From positions 124,001 through 188,000 of the forward strand of contig NZ_JAUSTK010000004.1 of NCBI RefSeq assembly GCF_030812855.1: a DNA stretch of 64,000 bases, in the 5' to 3' direction. The number at the start of each line of letters is the position of its first letter. The stretch's first letter is position 1. This DNA is from Paenibacillus wynnii. Its GTDB lineage: Bacteria; Bacillota; Bacilli; Paenibacillales; Paenibacillaceae. A program made the translations under genes and the position numbers. The notes beneath the pieces are model-generated. The model saw nothing but the letters and a program-made list of their open reading frames with translations. It ran no database searches and had not been told where the DNA came from. Below are positions 8,494-16,845 of this stretch, in pieces.

Positions 8494-10329
8494 CTATTGT
8501 ACGCTTTTACGAGCTTCAAAAAGTTCTTCTGCCTTTTTAACAGAGAAATCTATAACATCTGCATAACCCAAACCGTTAACTTTATCATGCATTTGCTTAT
8601 TTAGCTTGTCATACTGAGCCTGATCTTTAGCAAAAACCATTTTCCAGGAGAACTGCTGAATCACTGTACCGATTTGTTTATTCTTTTGTTCTAATGTTTT
8701 GTCCATCATCAGCGGTTCTTTGCCGGTGAAGCCTTGTGGCGCAACAGCCAGGAGATTATTCTTTTCAAAATATTCCTTAGGTGTCAGCACGCCCATCTTC
8801 GTTCTCCAGTCACTGTCCAGCTTCGAAGGATTCCGCTGCAGGGTTGTCGTCCACAAATTATGATCATACGGTTCGTTATTATCCGGGTTCACCATCGCAG
8901 GAACAACAAAGGAGAAGTTCATTTGATTCGAGCCATAGTAATAGTCACCGCCGCCATATTCTGCAGGAACTTGAGTATTTTGCTGATCGGTAAAAGCCTG
9001 CCAGCCAAAGTCTGTGACTATAGGTTTCCCACTGCTGTCCAAATCCCAAGTAAGGCCCTGTGGACCATTCGGAACTGCGGTACCACTGCCTGCCGAAATC
9101 ATTGCACCTTCCGGTGTATACATCCAGTCGATAAACTCCATGATCCGAGCAGGTTCCTTCGCTTTGGCACCAATGGAAATAATTCCGTTACCGCCGTATA
9201 CGTTGAAGCCTGTTGAGTACATTAGCTCATCCTTGAAGGGTACAAGTGCGAAGCCTTTTCCTTCCGCTGTTCTTTCCGGTGTATTGTAGTTTGCCGCTCC
9301 GAGCCATGGGAACCAGGAGAATAGCAGACGTCCATCCTTGTATTTGGCTACAACATCATCAAACTTTTGGGTTAATGAATCCGGGTCTAGCAAACCCATC
9401 TGATTGGCGTCAAAGTATAGCTTCAGAGATTTCATATACCAGCTGTCATCAGATAGAAAATCGTAGTATTTTTCTTCATCTGCTTTAACATATAGTGCAG
9501 TATCCGGGATCTCATCATACCCCAGCATGTTGGCGAATTGTTTCGCCAATGTCATTTTATAATTGCCGTCCCAGTCGGACCAGAGTGAGAACGCATAAGT
9601 CTTCTTGCCTTGCTCATTTTTGGGTTCTAATTCCTGCATTTTCTTCAGGACAGGGAGATAATCTTCAATCTTCGTAATCTCAGGCGCGCCGATCTGTTGG
9701 TATAAATCCCACCGAAGATCCGGGCCCCATGTCATATCTTTACCTTCAGACGGTCCTGTAGGGTTGGTAGCCACACTGTTCCCCATTCCGAAAACGGATG
9801 AACCGCCGCCAAAGGCAACTTTAGCTTTCTCCACCGCTTTAGGAAAAGCCTGAGAAATGTCTTTTCCATACGTATCTAGTAGACCGTCCTGAGTCCAGTC
9901 CAATAGCAGCTTACCTTTTATTGCGTTCGGATAATGGTTCTTGTCGTCCCCGAAGATGATAATATCTCCGAGATCACCGGAAGCCATCATGGCCGAAATT
10001 TTGGTATCCCCACCCGTCAAGTTCGACGCGACGATCTCCATCTCAATGTTGAATTTATCTTTGATAATTTTAGCGAACCATCCGGTTTGCGGGCCGGCAT
10101 AATTGGCGGTTGTAGAGAACACCGTCAGCTTCAACGGCTTCGAATGATCGAGCGAACCATCAGATGGAGCGGTTGTTTCCTTAGCTGAATCCGTGGCTGC
10201 TGCTGTCGGCTTACCTGCATTGTTTTCTTTGTTCGAATTCGCAGAGTTACCATTCCCCCCACTGCAAGATGACAAGACAAACACGAGGATTGCGGCCAGC
10301 ATAAGCAGCGATATCTTTTTTACTCTCAT
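8494..10329 (-). CDS. LplA-like extracellular solute-binding lipoprotein
   Basis: A 611-residue binding protein for an ABC importer. The signal peptide ends VFVLSSC with the lipobox cysteine, followed by a low-complexity Gly/Asn/Ser/Thr linker (residues 24-55) typical of Paenibacillus lipoproteins. The mature part has LKLTVFSTTANYAGPQTGWF near the start and a hinge-type FSWFPWLGAANYNTPE segment. The RBS GGGAGGGG precedes ATG. It follows the two permease genes with a spacer of about 97 nt that shows no strong stem-loop. LplA/YtcQ-type proteins serve CUT1 importers for oligosaccharides, for example pectin or rhamnogalacturonan fragments in B. subtilis. The substrate here is not determinable; no glycosidase gene is inside the operon. 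No ATPase gene is present, so a shared MsmX-type ATPase is expected from elsewhere. Confidence 0.88.
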   Translation of the reverse strand: MRVKKISLLMLAAILVFVLSSCSGGNGNSANSNKENNAGKPTAAATDSAKETTAPSDGSLDHSKPLKLTVFSTTANYAGPQTGWFAKIIKDKFNIEMEIVASNLTGGDTKISAMMASGDLGDIIIFGDDKNHYPNAIKGKLLLDWTQDGLLDTYGKDISQAFPKAVEKAKVAFGGGSSVFGMGNSVATNPTGPSEGKDMTWGPDLRWDLYQQIGAPEITKIEDYLPVLKKMQELEPKNEQGKKTYAFSLWSDWDGNYKMTLAKQFANMLGYDEIPDTALYVKADEEKYYDFLSDDSWYMKSLKLYFDANQMGLLDPDSLTQKFDDVVAKYKDGRLLFSWFPWLGAANYNTPERTAEGKGFALVPFKDELMYSTGFNVYGGNGIISIGAKAKEPARIMEFIDWMYTPEGAMISAGSGTAVPNGPQGLTWDLDSSGKPIVTDFGWQAFTDQQNTQVPAEYGGGDYYYGSNQMNFSFVVPAMVNPDNNEPYDHNLWTTTLQRNPSKLDSDWRTKMGVLTPKEYFEKNNLLAVAPQGFTGKEPLMMDKTLEQKNKQIGTVIQQFSWKMVFAKDQAQYDKLNKQMHDKVNGLGYADVIDFSVKKAEELFEARKSVQ

Positions 10330-10426
10330 TGCTTTGTACCCCTCCCTTAAATAGCTTCATATAGTCCAACCCCGCTTTCTGGCGGAGACAAACTCAACCT
10401 CGGTTTTACATTCGGGCTTATAACGA

Positions 10427-11323
10427 TCAACCCTTTACAGCACCGATCATAATTCCCTTCACAAAGAAACGCTGGAAGAACGGATAAACTATGAGAATCG
10501 GCAATACGACAATCATCGTAACGGTCATTCTCACGGAGGTTGGGGTCTGCATATTCTGAATACTGGCCGCCATGTCCGGCGAATTGCGAATTAACGCGGC
10601 TAGTGAGCTGGATTCATTTAAGTAGCGCCATAATAGAAATTGCAGTGTGAAATATTTGGTATCCGTCATTAGAAAGGCAGTATCTATGAAGGAGTTCCAC
10701 TGATTCACCGCGGAGAAAATCGTAATCGTAGCCAGAATAGGTGTAGTTAGCGGAATAATGATACTCCAGAACACCCGTATGTAACCCGCGCCGTCCATGG
10801 AGGCTGATTCCTCCAACGAGGGCGGAATCGCCTCCACAAAGGTTTTGACTAGAATGATATTGAAGGGTGTAATAATCGATGGCAAAATATACGCTAGATA
10901 GTTGTTGGTCAGGTGCAGATTATTCATTGTGATATACCAAGGAATCAGACCGGCGCTGAAATACATAGTGACTACCACGCTGCGGTACCAGACTTGGCGG
11001 CCCCACATTTCTTTCTTAGTAAAGAGATAGCCGAGAAAGGCCGATGCGCCCACAGTTAGCAATGTCCCAACTACGGTTCGATAGACGGAGACGAGTGCCG
11101 CATGACTAAGGCCGCTTATACTTAAGACTTTGAAATAATTGTCGAAATGAATATCCCTTGGATAGAATTTGATATAACCCGCGGCGCTTAAATCATTGGA
11201 GCTGATCGTATTGATGAACAGATAATAGAAAGGATAAATGCAGGACAGCGTAAACAATCCGAAGAGCAGATAGTTTATGCTCTGAAAAAAAACCTCGCCG
11301 GGCTTCAATTTTTTTCTTTTCAA
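10427..11323 (-). CDS. ABC sugar permease, LplC/YtcP type
   Basis: A 298-residue inner-membrane permease of the CUT1 family with six predicted TM helices and the EAA loop ESASMDGAGYIRVFWSIIIP that docks on the ATPase. The long frame begins at a GTG at 11332, but that codon is embedded in GGGGTGATC, a near-perfect anti-16S match, so the TTG at 11323 (MKRKKLKPGEVF) is the better start. The stop of the upstream permease is only 14 nt away, so the two are translated as a pair. It forms the membrane channel together with the LplB-like protein. Confidence 0.9.
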   Translation of the reverse strand: MKRKKLKPGEVFFQSINYLLFGLFTLSCIYPFYYLFINTISSNDLSAAGYIKFYPRDIHFDNYFKVLSISGLSHAALVSVYRTVVGTLLTVGASAFLGYLFTKKEMWGRQVWYRSVVVTMYFSAGLIPWYITMNNLHLTNNYLAYILPSIITPFNIILVKTFVEAIPPSLEESASMDGAGYIRVFWSIIIPLTTPILATITIFSAVNQWNSFIDTAFLMTDTKYFTLQFLLWRYLNESSSLAALIRNSPDMAASIQNMQTPTSVRMTVTMIVVLPILIVYPFFQRFFVKGIMIGAVKG

Positions 11324-11337
11324 TTGGATCACCCCGC

Positions 11338-12297
11338 TTAAATAATGGACTCGTCACGAACTACTTTGGACAACGTGTTGGCTGCGAACAGCAGAACAAC
11401 GCTGACTACCGACTTTAGCATACTGACGGCTGTAGCGAACGGGAAATTGTTGGCGAATGCGATATTGTACACGTATAAGTCCAGTACTTCTATCGAATCT
11501 TTATTCATGGCATTTTGAAAAGCAAAATATTGCTCCATTCCGTTGTTAACCAAGTTGCCGATCGAGAGGAGCAGTAGTACAAAGAATGTGGGAATAATAC
11601 CGGGAACCGTGATATGCCAGATTTTACGAAATCGGCTCGCCCCATCCACCTCTGCAGCCTCATATAATTCCTGATCGATCCCAGCGATAGCCGCAAGATA
11701 TAAGATAGCTCCCCATCCTAGTGACTTCCACCAGTACCAGGCAATCATCGTAACCCAAATGTTAGAGTTCGAGGCAAGGAAATTAAAGTCTTCACCCACC
11801 AATCCAAACTGTACAAGAATATGACTGATGACGCCGTTATCTACAGAAAATAAGGAGAACGCGAGTGCATACACCAGAATCCAACTGATAAAGTTCGGAA
11901 TGGTAGTCAATGTCTGTACAAGCTTTCGATACCATCCTGCTTTGACTTCTGACAGTAATATGGCAAAAATGACCGGAAAAACCGAGGTAATTAAGCCCAG
12001 TGAGCTCATCGCTAGCGTGTTTTTCAGAACACGCATGACCTCCGCCGTTTGGGTCGGATTAGACACTATGGTCCGGAACCATTTCAACCCTACATAAGGG
12101 GTGTCCGACAACGGAATACCGGGGATAAAATCATAGAAAGCATAAATCCATCCGCTAATCGGCAAATAGTAAAATATAAAAGTTACAATAAGAAACGGAA
12201 GTGCCATGAAAAACAATTTGAATTTGTTCGCCATCTTCCTGCGCGGCCGCTTAACCGGCTGTACACTGCGAATAAGCTCACCCGATGTTACCCCCAT
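11338..12297 (-). CDS. ABC sugar permease, LplB type
   Basis: A 319-residue CUT1-family permease. After a basic N-terminus (residues 1-25, rich in Lys/Arg) come six TM segments; the EAA loop is EAAEVDGASRFRKIWHITVP. GGAG lies 7 nt before ATG. It is the first gene of the minus-strand operon running permease, permease, binding lipoprotein, kinase, regulator, second binding lipoprotein. The promoter should lie in 12298-12450; I did not find a clear sigma-A match there. Confidence 0.9.
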   Translation of the reverse strand: MGVTSGELIRSVQPVKRPRRKMANKFKLFFMALPFLIVTFIFYYLPISGWIYAFYDFIPGIPLSDTPYVGLKWFRTIVSNPTQTAEVMRVLKNTLAMSSLGLITSVFPVIFAILLSEVKAGWYRKLVQTLTTIPNFISWILVYALAFSLFSVDNGVISHILVQFGLVGEDFNFLASNSNIWVTMIAWYWWKSLGWGAILYLAAIAGIDQELYEAAEVDGASRFRKIWHITVPGIIPTFFVLLLLSIGNLVNNGMEQYFAFQNAMNKDSIEVLDLYVYNIAFANNFPFATAVSMLKSVVSVVLLFAANTLSKVVRDESII

Positions 12298-12449
12298 AGC
12301 GGAATCTCCTATACCCAGATTTTGTTTACGCCTTCATCCTATCAGCTTCTAAACCCTGGGGGTGAGTGACAGACGGACTTCCTTAGGAGAGGATCGTATG
12401 ATTCTTGTGAACCATTTTCACAGGAGAAATGACCATTTTCAACTAAACC

Positions 12450-12479
12450 CTGACATACTCTTGTCTAGTTAGTTATGAT
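12450..12479 (+). promoter_or_regulatory. Sigma-A-like promoter of the GyrI-like gene
   Basis: CTGACA (5/6 to TTGACA), an 18-bp spacer, then TATGAT (5/6 to TATAAT), ending 32 nt before the TTG start. Two copies of ACCATTTTCA occur just upstream (about 12411 and 12432) and could be regulatory. Confidence 0.55.
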
Positions 12480-12511
12480 AATCTTAGCGTTATTAGAGGA
12501 GGTTGAATCTA

Positions 12512-13141
12512 TTGAAATACGAATGGAAGAAGCAAGATAAACATCTGTACCAGCCTAAAAATGCACCGGAGATCCTCACGATACCAAGCTTCAATTACTT
12601 CATGATAAGCGGCAAAGGCAATCCTAACCATGAGGCTTATGCTGAAGCCATCGGTGTCCTTTACTCCCTATCTTATGGAGTGAAAATGATGCCAAAAAGC
12701 GGGAAAGTACCAGACGGATATTATGAATACTCCATCTTTCCATTGGAAGGGATATGGGATTTAACCGAGGAAGGCAAAAGAAAAACAGCCCTCGATAAAG
12801 ACGAGCTGCTGTACACCATAATGATTAGACAACCTGATTTTGTTACTTCCGAGCTGGCGGATGAAGTGATTGAGATGGTGAAACGTAAGAAACCTCACCC
12901 CCTGTTAGAGGTAGCAGCCTTTAGCAGTCTAGAGGAAGGCCTTTGCATACAGATGCTGCATCTCGGACATTACGATGAGGAGCCGCACAGTTTCGCTATA
13001 ATGGAGCAATATTGTACTGACAACGGTCTACAAAGGACTTCTCACACTCACAAGGAGATCTATCTTAACGATGCTCGTAAAACCCATCCGGATAAGCTAA
13101 AGACGGTTCTGCGATTCAAGGCTCACTTAACTACTAGTTAA
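12512..13141 (+). CDS. GyrI-like small-molecule-binding domain protein
   Basis: A 209-residue cytoplasmic protein. The start LKYEWKKQDKHLYQPKNAPEIL, the core FNYFMISGKGNPN, the aromatic pocket segment GYYEYSIFPLEGIWDL and the end-region LHLGHYDEEPHSFAIMEQYC fit the GyrI-like / SOUL-type effector-binding fold found alone or fused to MerR and AraC regulators. There is no DNA-binding domain here. Two TTG codons are possible; that at 12503 abuts the AGAGGAGG ribosome site, whereas the TTG at 12512 has a 9-nt spacing, so it is chosen. The neighbouring convergent gene is a multidrug efflux pump, which would suit a ligand-sequestering role, but that is conjecture. Confidence 0.8.
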   Translation: MKYEWKKQDKHLYQPKNAPEILTIPSFNYFMISGKGNPNHEAYAEAIGVLYSLSYGVKMMPKSGKVPDGYYEYSIFPLEGIWDLTEEGKRKTALDKDELLYTIMIRQPDFVTSELADEVIEMVKRKKPHPLLEVAAFSSLEEGLCIQMLHLGHYDEEPHSFAIMEQYCTDNGLQRTSHTHKEIYLNDARKTHPDKLKTVLRFKAHLTTS

Positions 13142-13144
13142 TCT

Positions 13145-14686
13145 CTAGTGACCGGAGCTTGGGTCATAACTTTCTGCGGTTTCATCCAGCTTTTGCCGAC
13201 CCATAAAGAAAGAGAACAACAGGGCTAGACCGGCAGGTATTACTGCCCATGCAAATGTATTTACAATCGAAGAAGATAACCCTTCGGTAACTTTACTAAG
13301 GATCTCGGGTGGAATTAAAGCCCGGGTATCCTTGGAGAGTAAAGAATGAGGATCTTTAAAATCTAAAACTCCGCCCGCTGCTGCGCCGTCACTCCCACCT
13401 CCGGTGAAAAGCTTACTTAGACTATCCGTGAAATAATGGCTTTGGATAATTCCAAAGGCTGTAATCCCCAAAGTCATTCCAAGCGAGCGGATAAAATTCA
13501 TAGTCGCGCTGGCCGACCCGCGTTGATTAGCTGTCAGACCATGTATTGCCGCATTACTTAATACAGAAAAGGAGGCACCGATTCCAAGACCAATCAGGAT
13601 CATATAGAACGTAACCAGCATTCGGGAAGCGTCAGGGGTAAGCGTAGATACCAATCCTGTACCTATCACCAGTAATGCCAATGTTGGAATCATTAGACTT
13701 CGATAACTGAACTTCGTCATCAACACACCGCCAATCGAAGCAGTCACTACGGAGCCCACCATCATCGGCAGCAGAACCAACCCCGAGTTGGTGGCAGACC
13801 CGCCCAATACACCCTGGATGAAAATAGGAATATACACCGAAGCAACAATAAAAGCGGCTCCACTGAACAAGGCGGCAAGGATGCTGAAGGCATATAGCCT
13901 TTTTTTGAATAATTTGAAAGAAATGATCGGTTCTTCGGCCTTTGTCTCTACATAAAGGAAAAGAACCGTAAGCACTGCAAAAGCTGCGAACAAACCGAGG
14001 ATTACAGAAGACCCCCAAGCGTATTCTTTGCCGCCTAACTCCAGCGCGAACATGAGAAAAATAACCGCACCTAACAGAGTGCCGGCTCCCAGCCAGTCTA
14101 TGCGCTGCTTGGAATGCTCATGGGATTCCTTGTAGAAAAATACAACCATCACAAAGGCCAAAATACCAAGCGGTAAATTAATATAAAATATCCACTGCCA
14201 AGCAATATGGTCTGTAATATAAGCTCCTAGCAAAGGACCGAATATACTAGATAAACCAAATACCGCTCCGAAGGCACCACCGAGTTTACCTCGTGATTCT
14301 AGGGGCACAGCATCATACATAATGGCAAAGGCAATCGGAACAAGCGCTCCGCCTCCGATACCCTGAATCGCTCGATAAGTCGCCAGCTGAGTAATGCTGT
14401 CCGCGGTGCCGCATAACGCCGAGCCCGCCATAAACACAATAATGCCGAATACAAAAAACTTCTTACGGCCAAACATATCCGACAGCTTACCGAATATCGG
14501 CATTCCTGCCATCTCGGCAACGAGATAAGCAGAGGTCACCCATACGAACTTATCCATTCCGCCAAGCTCACCGACAATATTACCCATTGCTGTAGCAACA
14601 ATCGTGCTATCCATGGAGGCCATCAGTATTCCTAGTAGCAATCCTGCGATAACAATGCCCAAATTGGGCGATTTTGCCGAACTCAT
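13145..14686 (-). CDS. MFS drug-efflux transporter, DHA2 (14-TM) family
   Basis: A second EmrB/QacA-type exporter of 513 residues. Helix 1 carries MASMDSTIVATAMGNIV, the loop after helix 2 has motif A-like IFGKLSDMFGRKKFF, and helix 5 has GAVFGLSSIFGPLLGA (motif C). The C-terminal tail is hydrophilic. The longest frame begins at a GTG at 14695 within the AAGGAGTGGAG ribosome site; the ATG at 14686 is 8 nt from AAGGAG and is preferred. It ends 3 bp from the convergent GyrI-like gene, with no room for a terminator between them, so antisense transcription of the two 3' ends is likely. The substrate is unknown. Confidence 0.88.
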   Translation of the reverse strand: MSSAKSPNLGIVIAGLLLGILMASMDSTIVATAMGNIVGELGGMDKFVWVTSAYLVAEMAGMPIFGKLSDMFGRKKFFVFGIIVFMAGSALCGTADSITQLATYRAIQGIGGGALVPIAFAIMYDAVPLESRGKLGGAFGAVFGLSSIFGPLLGAYITDHIAWQWIFYINLPLGILAFVMVVFFYKESHEHSKQRIDWLGAGTLLGAVIFLMFALELGGKEYAWGSSVILGLFAAFAVLTVLFLYVETKAEEPIISFKLFKKRLYAFSILAALFSGAAFIVASVYIPIFIQGVLGGSATNSGLVLLPMMVGSVVTASIGGVLMTKFSYRSLMIPTLALLVIGTGLVSTLTPDASRMLVTFYMILIGLGIGASFSVLSNAAIHGLTANQRGSASATMNFIRSLGMTLGITAFGIIQSHYFTDSLSKLFTGGGSDGAAAGGVLDFKDPHSLLSKDTRALIPPEILSKVTEGLSSSIVNTFAWAVIPAGLALLFSFFMGRQKLDETAESYDPSSGH

Positions 14687-14714
14687 GTACTCCACTCCTT
14701 GTTCTGTGATCCTT

Positions 14715-15407
14715 TTATAGCTTGATCTGCTGCCTTACCTTAGCGCCCTTGTGAATCTCCAGCGTATCTAGGTATTCTACCGTATTTATTTCACAGTCTG
14801 CACCAATAATGACATGTTTACCTCTGACAATGCCAGCTTTAGCATTCTGAAGATCAACTAGGTCGCCTTCGATCAGTTCAGCCACAAAGTAAGCATCCTG
14901 CCTTGGCTTCATGAGTCCCACAATCTTCGCTGCAGTGCTTCGTTTAATGATTATAGATCCTCCCCCTACCTCTTTGGCGATGGAAGGCCCATATAGTCCG
15001 ATCTCCAACTGGTCTGCACTGAGCAGGCCCTCAACTTGAATCGCACCAAAAATATGCAGGTTCTCCGATTCACAATGTCCTTTTACAGCCAGGTTGCCGG
15101 TGAATCTAATTCTTTCTATTTTTAGGTCGGAGGCTATTTTAAGCTCACCCCGTCCTTTTAAGGAAGAGCCCTCCACACGTCCTTCAATGGCACATTCACC
15201 GGTAATCTTCAGTTCATCTGCATGCAGATTCCCCAGTACTTTTAACTCCCCGGTCAAGCTCAATTTCTGACAATCCACATCTCCTGTAAATTTACATTCT
15301 CCAGTCACACCTACATGCCGGAAGTATCCGCCCGATGTGGTTGTATTTCCTACTATTTTCAAGTTACTTCGGATTTGTTCAGCCACCGATCTTCTCCTCC
15401 TTTCCAA
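14715..15407 (-). CDS. bacF: Bactofilin (polymer-forming cytoskeletal protein), BacF/YhbF-like
   Basis: A 230-residue protein made of a regular right-handed beta-helix: short repeats alternating small and hydrophobic residues (for example LTGELKVLGNLHADELKITGE), ending in IVRGKHVIIGADCEINTVEY and HKGAKVRQQIKL. It is related to the preceding gene product and together they match the B. subtilis YhbE/YhbF bactofilin pair. Bactofilins polymerise without nucleotide; in B. subtilis this pair has been linked to flagellar assembly and swimming. It overlaps the bacE gene by 29 bp and follows yhbD-bacE in one operon. Which paralogue is which is assigned by gene order. Confidence 0.82.
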   Translation of the reverse strand: MERRRRSVAEQIRSNLKIVGNTTTSGGYFRHVGVTGECKFTGDVDCQKLSLTGELKVLGNLHADELKITGECAIEGRVEGSSLKGRGELKIASDLKIERIRFTGNLAVKGHCESENLHIFGAIQVEGLLSADQLEIGLYGPSIAKEVGGGSIIIKRSTAAKIVGLMKPRQDAYFVAELIEGDLVDLQNAKAGIVRGKHVIIGADCEINTVEYLDTLEIHKGAKVRQQIKL

Positions 15408-16083
15408 TCACTGAAGCAGGATGTACAGATAGCTCAGATCGATACTCCACAAGACCAATCTTGCAGCCTGGGCCAATGATAACCGTATTGCCTCTGACAA
15501 TTTCAGCCGTAGTATATTCCAGATTAATATGATCTCCTTCAATCGTGCCCGTGACCAGTTCCGGTTTGAATGTCGGAAAGATCCCACTCCACAGCTTACT
15601 CCAAACCCCAATATTGGCTTGAAGGATAACGATGCTTTCCACTCCAATTTCCCGCGCTTTCCCAGAACCCTGCAGTTGGAAATCCACATGCCCGGCACTC
15701 AATAAACCGTCGATAGTGAATCCACCTTCACCTTTAAATTCCTCAAGCTCACAATTACCCTGAATGTTTATTAATCCATTAAGATTGAAACGCTCACCGC
15801 GCAGGGCACCTTTGACTTTAAACATTCCATCCGCTCTCATGGTATCGAAACTTATATTCCCTCTTACATTCATGGTTCCGTTACAATCCAATTCTTCAGC
15901 TGCCAGATCACCCATAACATGAATATTCCCATTACCCCTAAAAACTCTGGATGTTACTGCACCCTTTATTCTCCCAACACCATCGATGATCACCTGGTCA
16001 TATGATCCACCTGCTGCATCACTAACTCCGCTAATAATCATATCTGGCAGTTGATTCTTATTCATCATTGGTCCCCCCGTCAT
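15379..16083 (-). CDS. bacE: Bactofilin (polymer-forming cytoskeletal protein), BacE/YhbE-like
   Basis: A 234-residue beta-helical protein. After a short N-terminal tail (MTGGPMMNKNQLPDMIISG) come repeats such as GNIHVMGDLAAEELDCNGTM and VKGALRGERFNLNGLINIQG, then IVRGNTVIIGPGCKIGLVEY, the same closing motif as in the downstream paralogue. Its ATG overlaps the yhbD stop (ATGA), and it overlaps bacF at its 3' end, so the three genes should be co-translated. An internal ATGATG, preceded by GGGGGGA, is an alternative start about five codons in. It probably co-assembles with BacF into a membrane-associated scaffold. Confidence 0.83.
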   Translation of the reverse strand: MTGGPMMNKNQLPDMIISGVSDAAGGSYDQVIIDGVGRIKGAVTSRVFRGNGNIHVMGDLAAEELDCNGTMNVRGNISFDTMRADGMFKVKGALRGERFNLNGLINIQGNCELEEFKGEGGFTIDGLLSAGHVDFQLQGSGKAREIGVESIVILQANIGVWSKLWSGIFPTFKPELVTGTIEGDHINLEYTTAEIVRGNTVIIGPGCKIGLVEYRSELSVHPASVIGKEEKIGG

Positions 16084-16709
16084 GTTAACTTTCCCTTCAA
16101 TTGCTCAATTAGATCTCCAAGACTCACTTTAGTCACAAGCCGTACACCCTCATCAAATAACAGCTCTGCGGGGGATGGGGCTAGGATGAACGAAGAAACG
16201 CCCATTTTACGGATAAAAAACAGATCATAATTCTTCCCCTCAAATCTAGGGGTTCTAAGTCTTAATGTTTGCAGCAAAAGATCCGCCTCTTCTAGATTGA
16301 TTTCACCATTGCCCAACAGACTGTCAACCGTGTATAAATGCAGTAATTGATCAAAATTATACTCCCGTCCCACACCTGGCCACTCACCAAATTTATTCAT
16401 CGTCACATTCGAAACAATGTTACGTTCTAATGCCATTTCAGCGGATAGTGTAAGCGTACTAAAGGAGAAGTTATCAGACAATTTACCTGCCAAGTCATCT
16501 AATGAAAGATCATCCTTCAGATTCAAGATATTATGGACACGAGCTAGAATCAATTTTTTTGGAAAAAAGGTTTCTTGGCCCGTAAACGTGGACTTTCGAA
16601 TGAACCAATCCTCCGGTATAAGCTGCTTTCGTTTCCAACGGTATAATTGTCCGTAAGAGATGCCGGTTAAATCCAACAGATCTTTTTTGGAGATTAAATC
16701 CTCTTCCAT
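16080..16709 (-). CDS. yhbD: YhbD-like DNA-binding protein (DUF4004)
   Basis: A 209-residue protein with a MerR-like winged helix at its N-terminus (LISKKDLLDLTGISYGQLYRW, then KRKQLIPEDWFI), followed by an alpha-helical region and a C-terminal part resembling the YhbD/DUF4004 family of Bacillales. The open frame extends upstream to 16739, but AAGGAG lies 7 nt before the ATG at 16709 (MEEDLISKK), which is chosen. Gene order yhbD-bacE-bacF is the same as yhbD-yhbE-yhbF in B. subtilis, supporting all three names. A role as local regulator of the bactofilin operon is plausible but not shown. Confidence 0.82.
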   Translation of the reverse strand: MEEDLISKKDLLDLTGISYGQLYRWKRKQLIPEDWFIRKSTFTGQETFFPKKLILARVHNILNLKDDLSLDDLAGKLSDNFSFSTLTLSAEMALERNIVSNVTMNKFGEWPGVGREYNFDQLLHLYTVDSLLGNGEINLEEADLLLQTLRLRTPRFEGKNYDLFFIRKMGVSSFILAPSPAELLFDEGVRLVTKVSLGDLIEQLKGKLT

Positions 16710-16790
16710 CTCAATCACTCCTTGCGAGGATTGTAACATAACACTGTTACGCTGTAAATCCAGATGTCATACCGATTATATGATATGAAA

Positions 16791-16834
16791 AAGAAGCAGA
16801 TAGATCCTCCCGTAGGAGGATCTATCTGCTTCTT
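16791..16834 (-). terminator. Long bidirectional terminator after the GH2 gene
   Basis: A perfect stem, AAGAAGCAGATAGATCCTCC with its complement around a CGTA loop, 20 bp per arm, directly after the GH2 stop on the minus strand. The A/T-rich ends make it usable in both directions. Confidence 0.85.
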
Positions 16835-16845
16835 CAATGAACTAT

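Noticed and set aside
3549..12297. Naming the substrate of the lpl-type importer (for example rhamnogalacturonan)
   Set aside because: LplA/B/C-like genes serve many oligosaccharides and no degrading enzyme is inside the operon.
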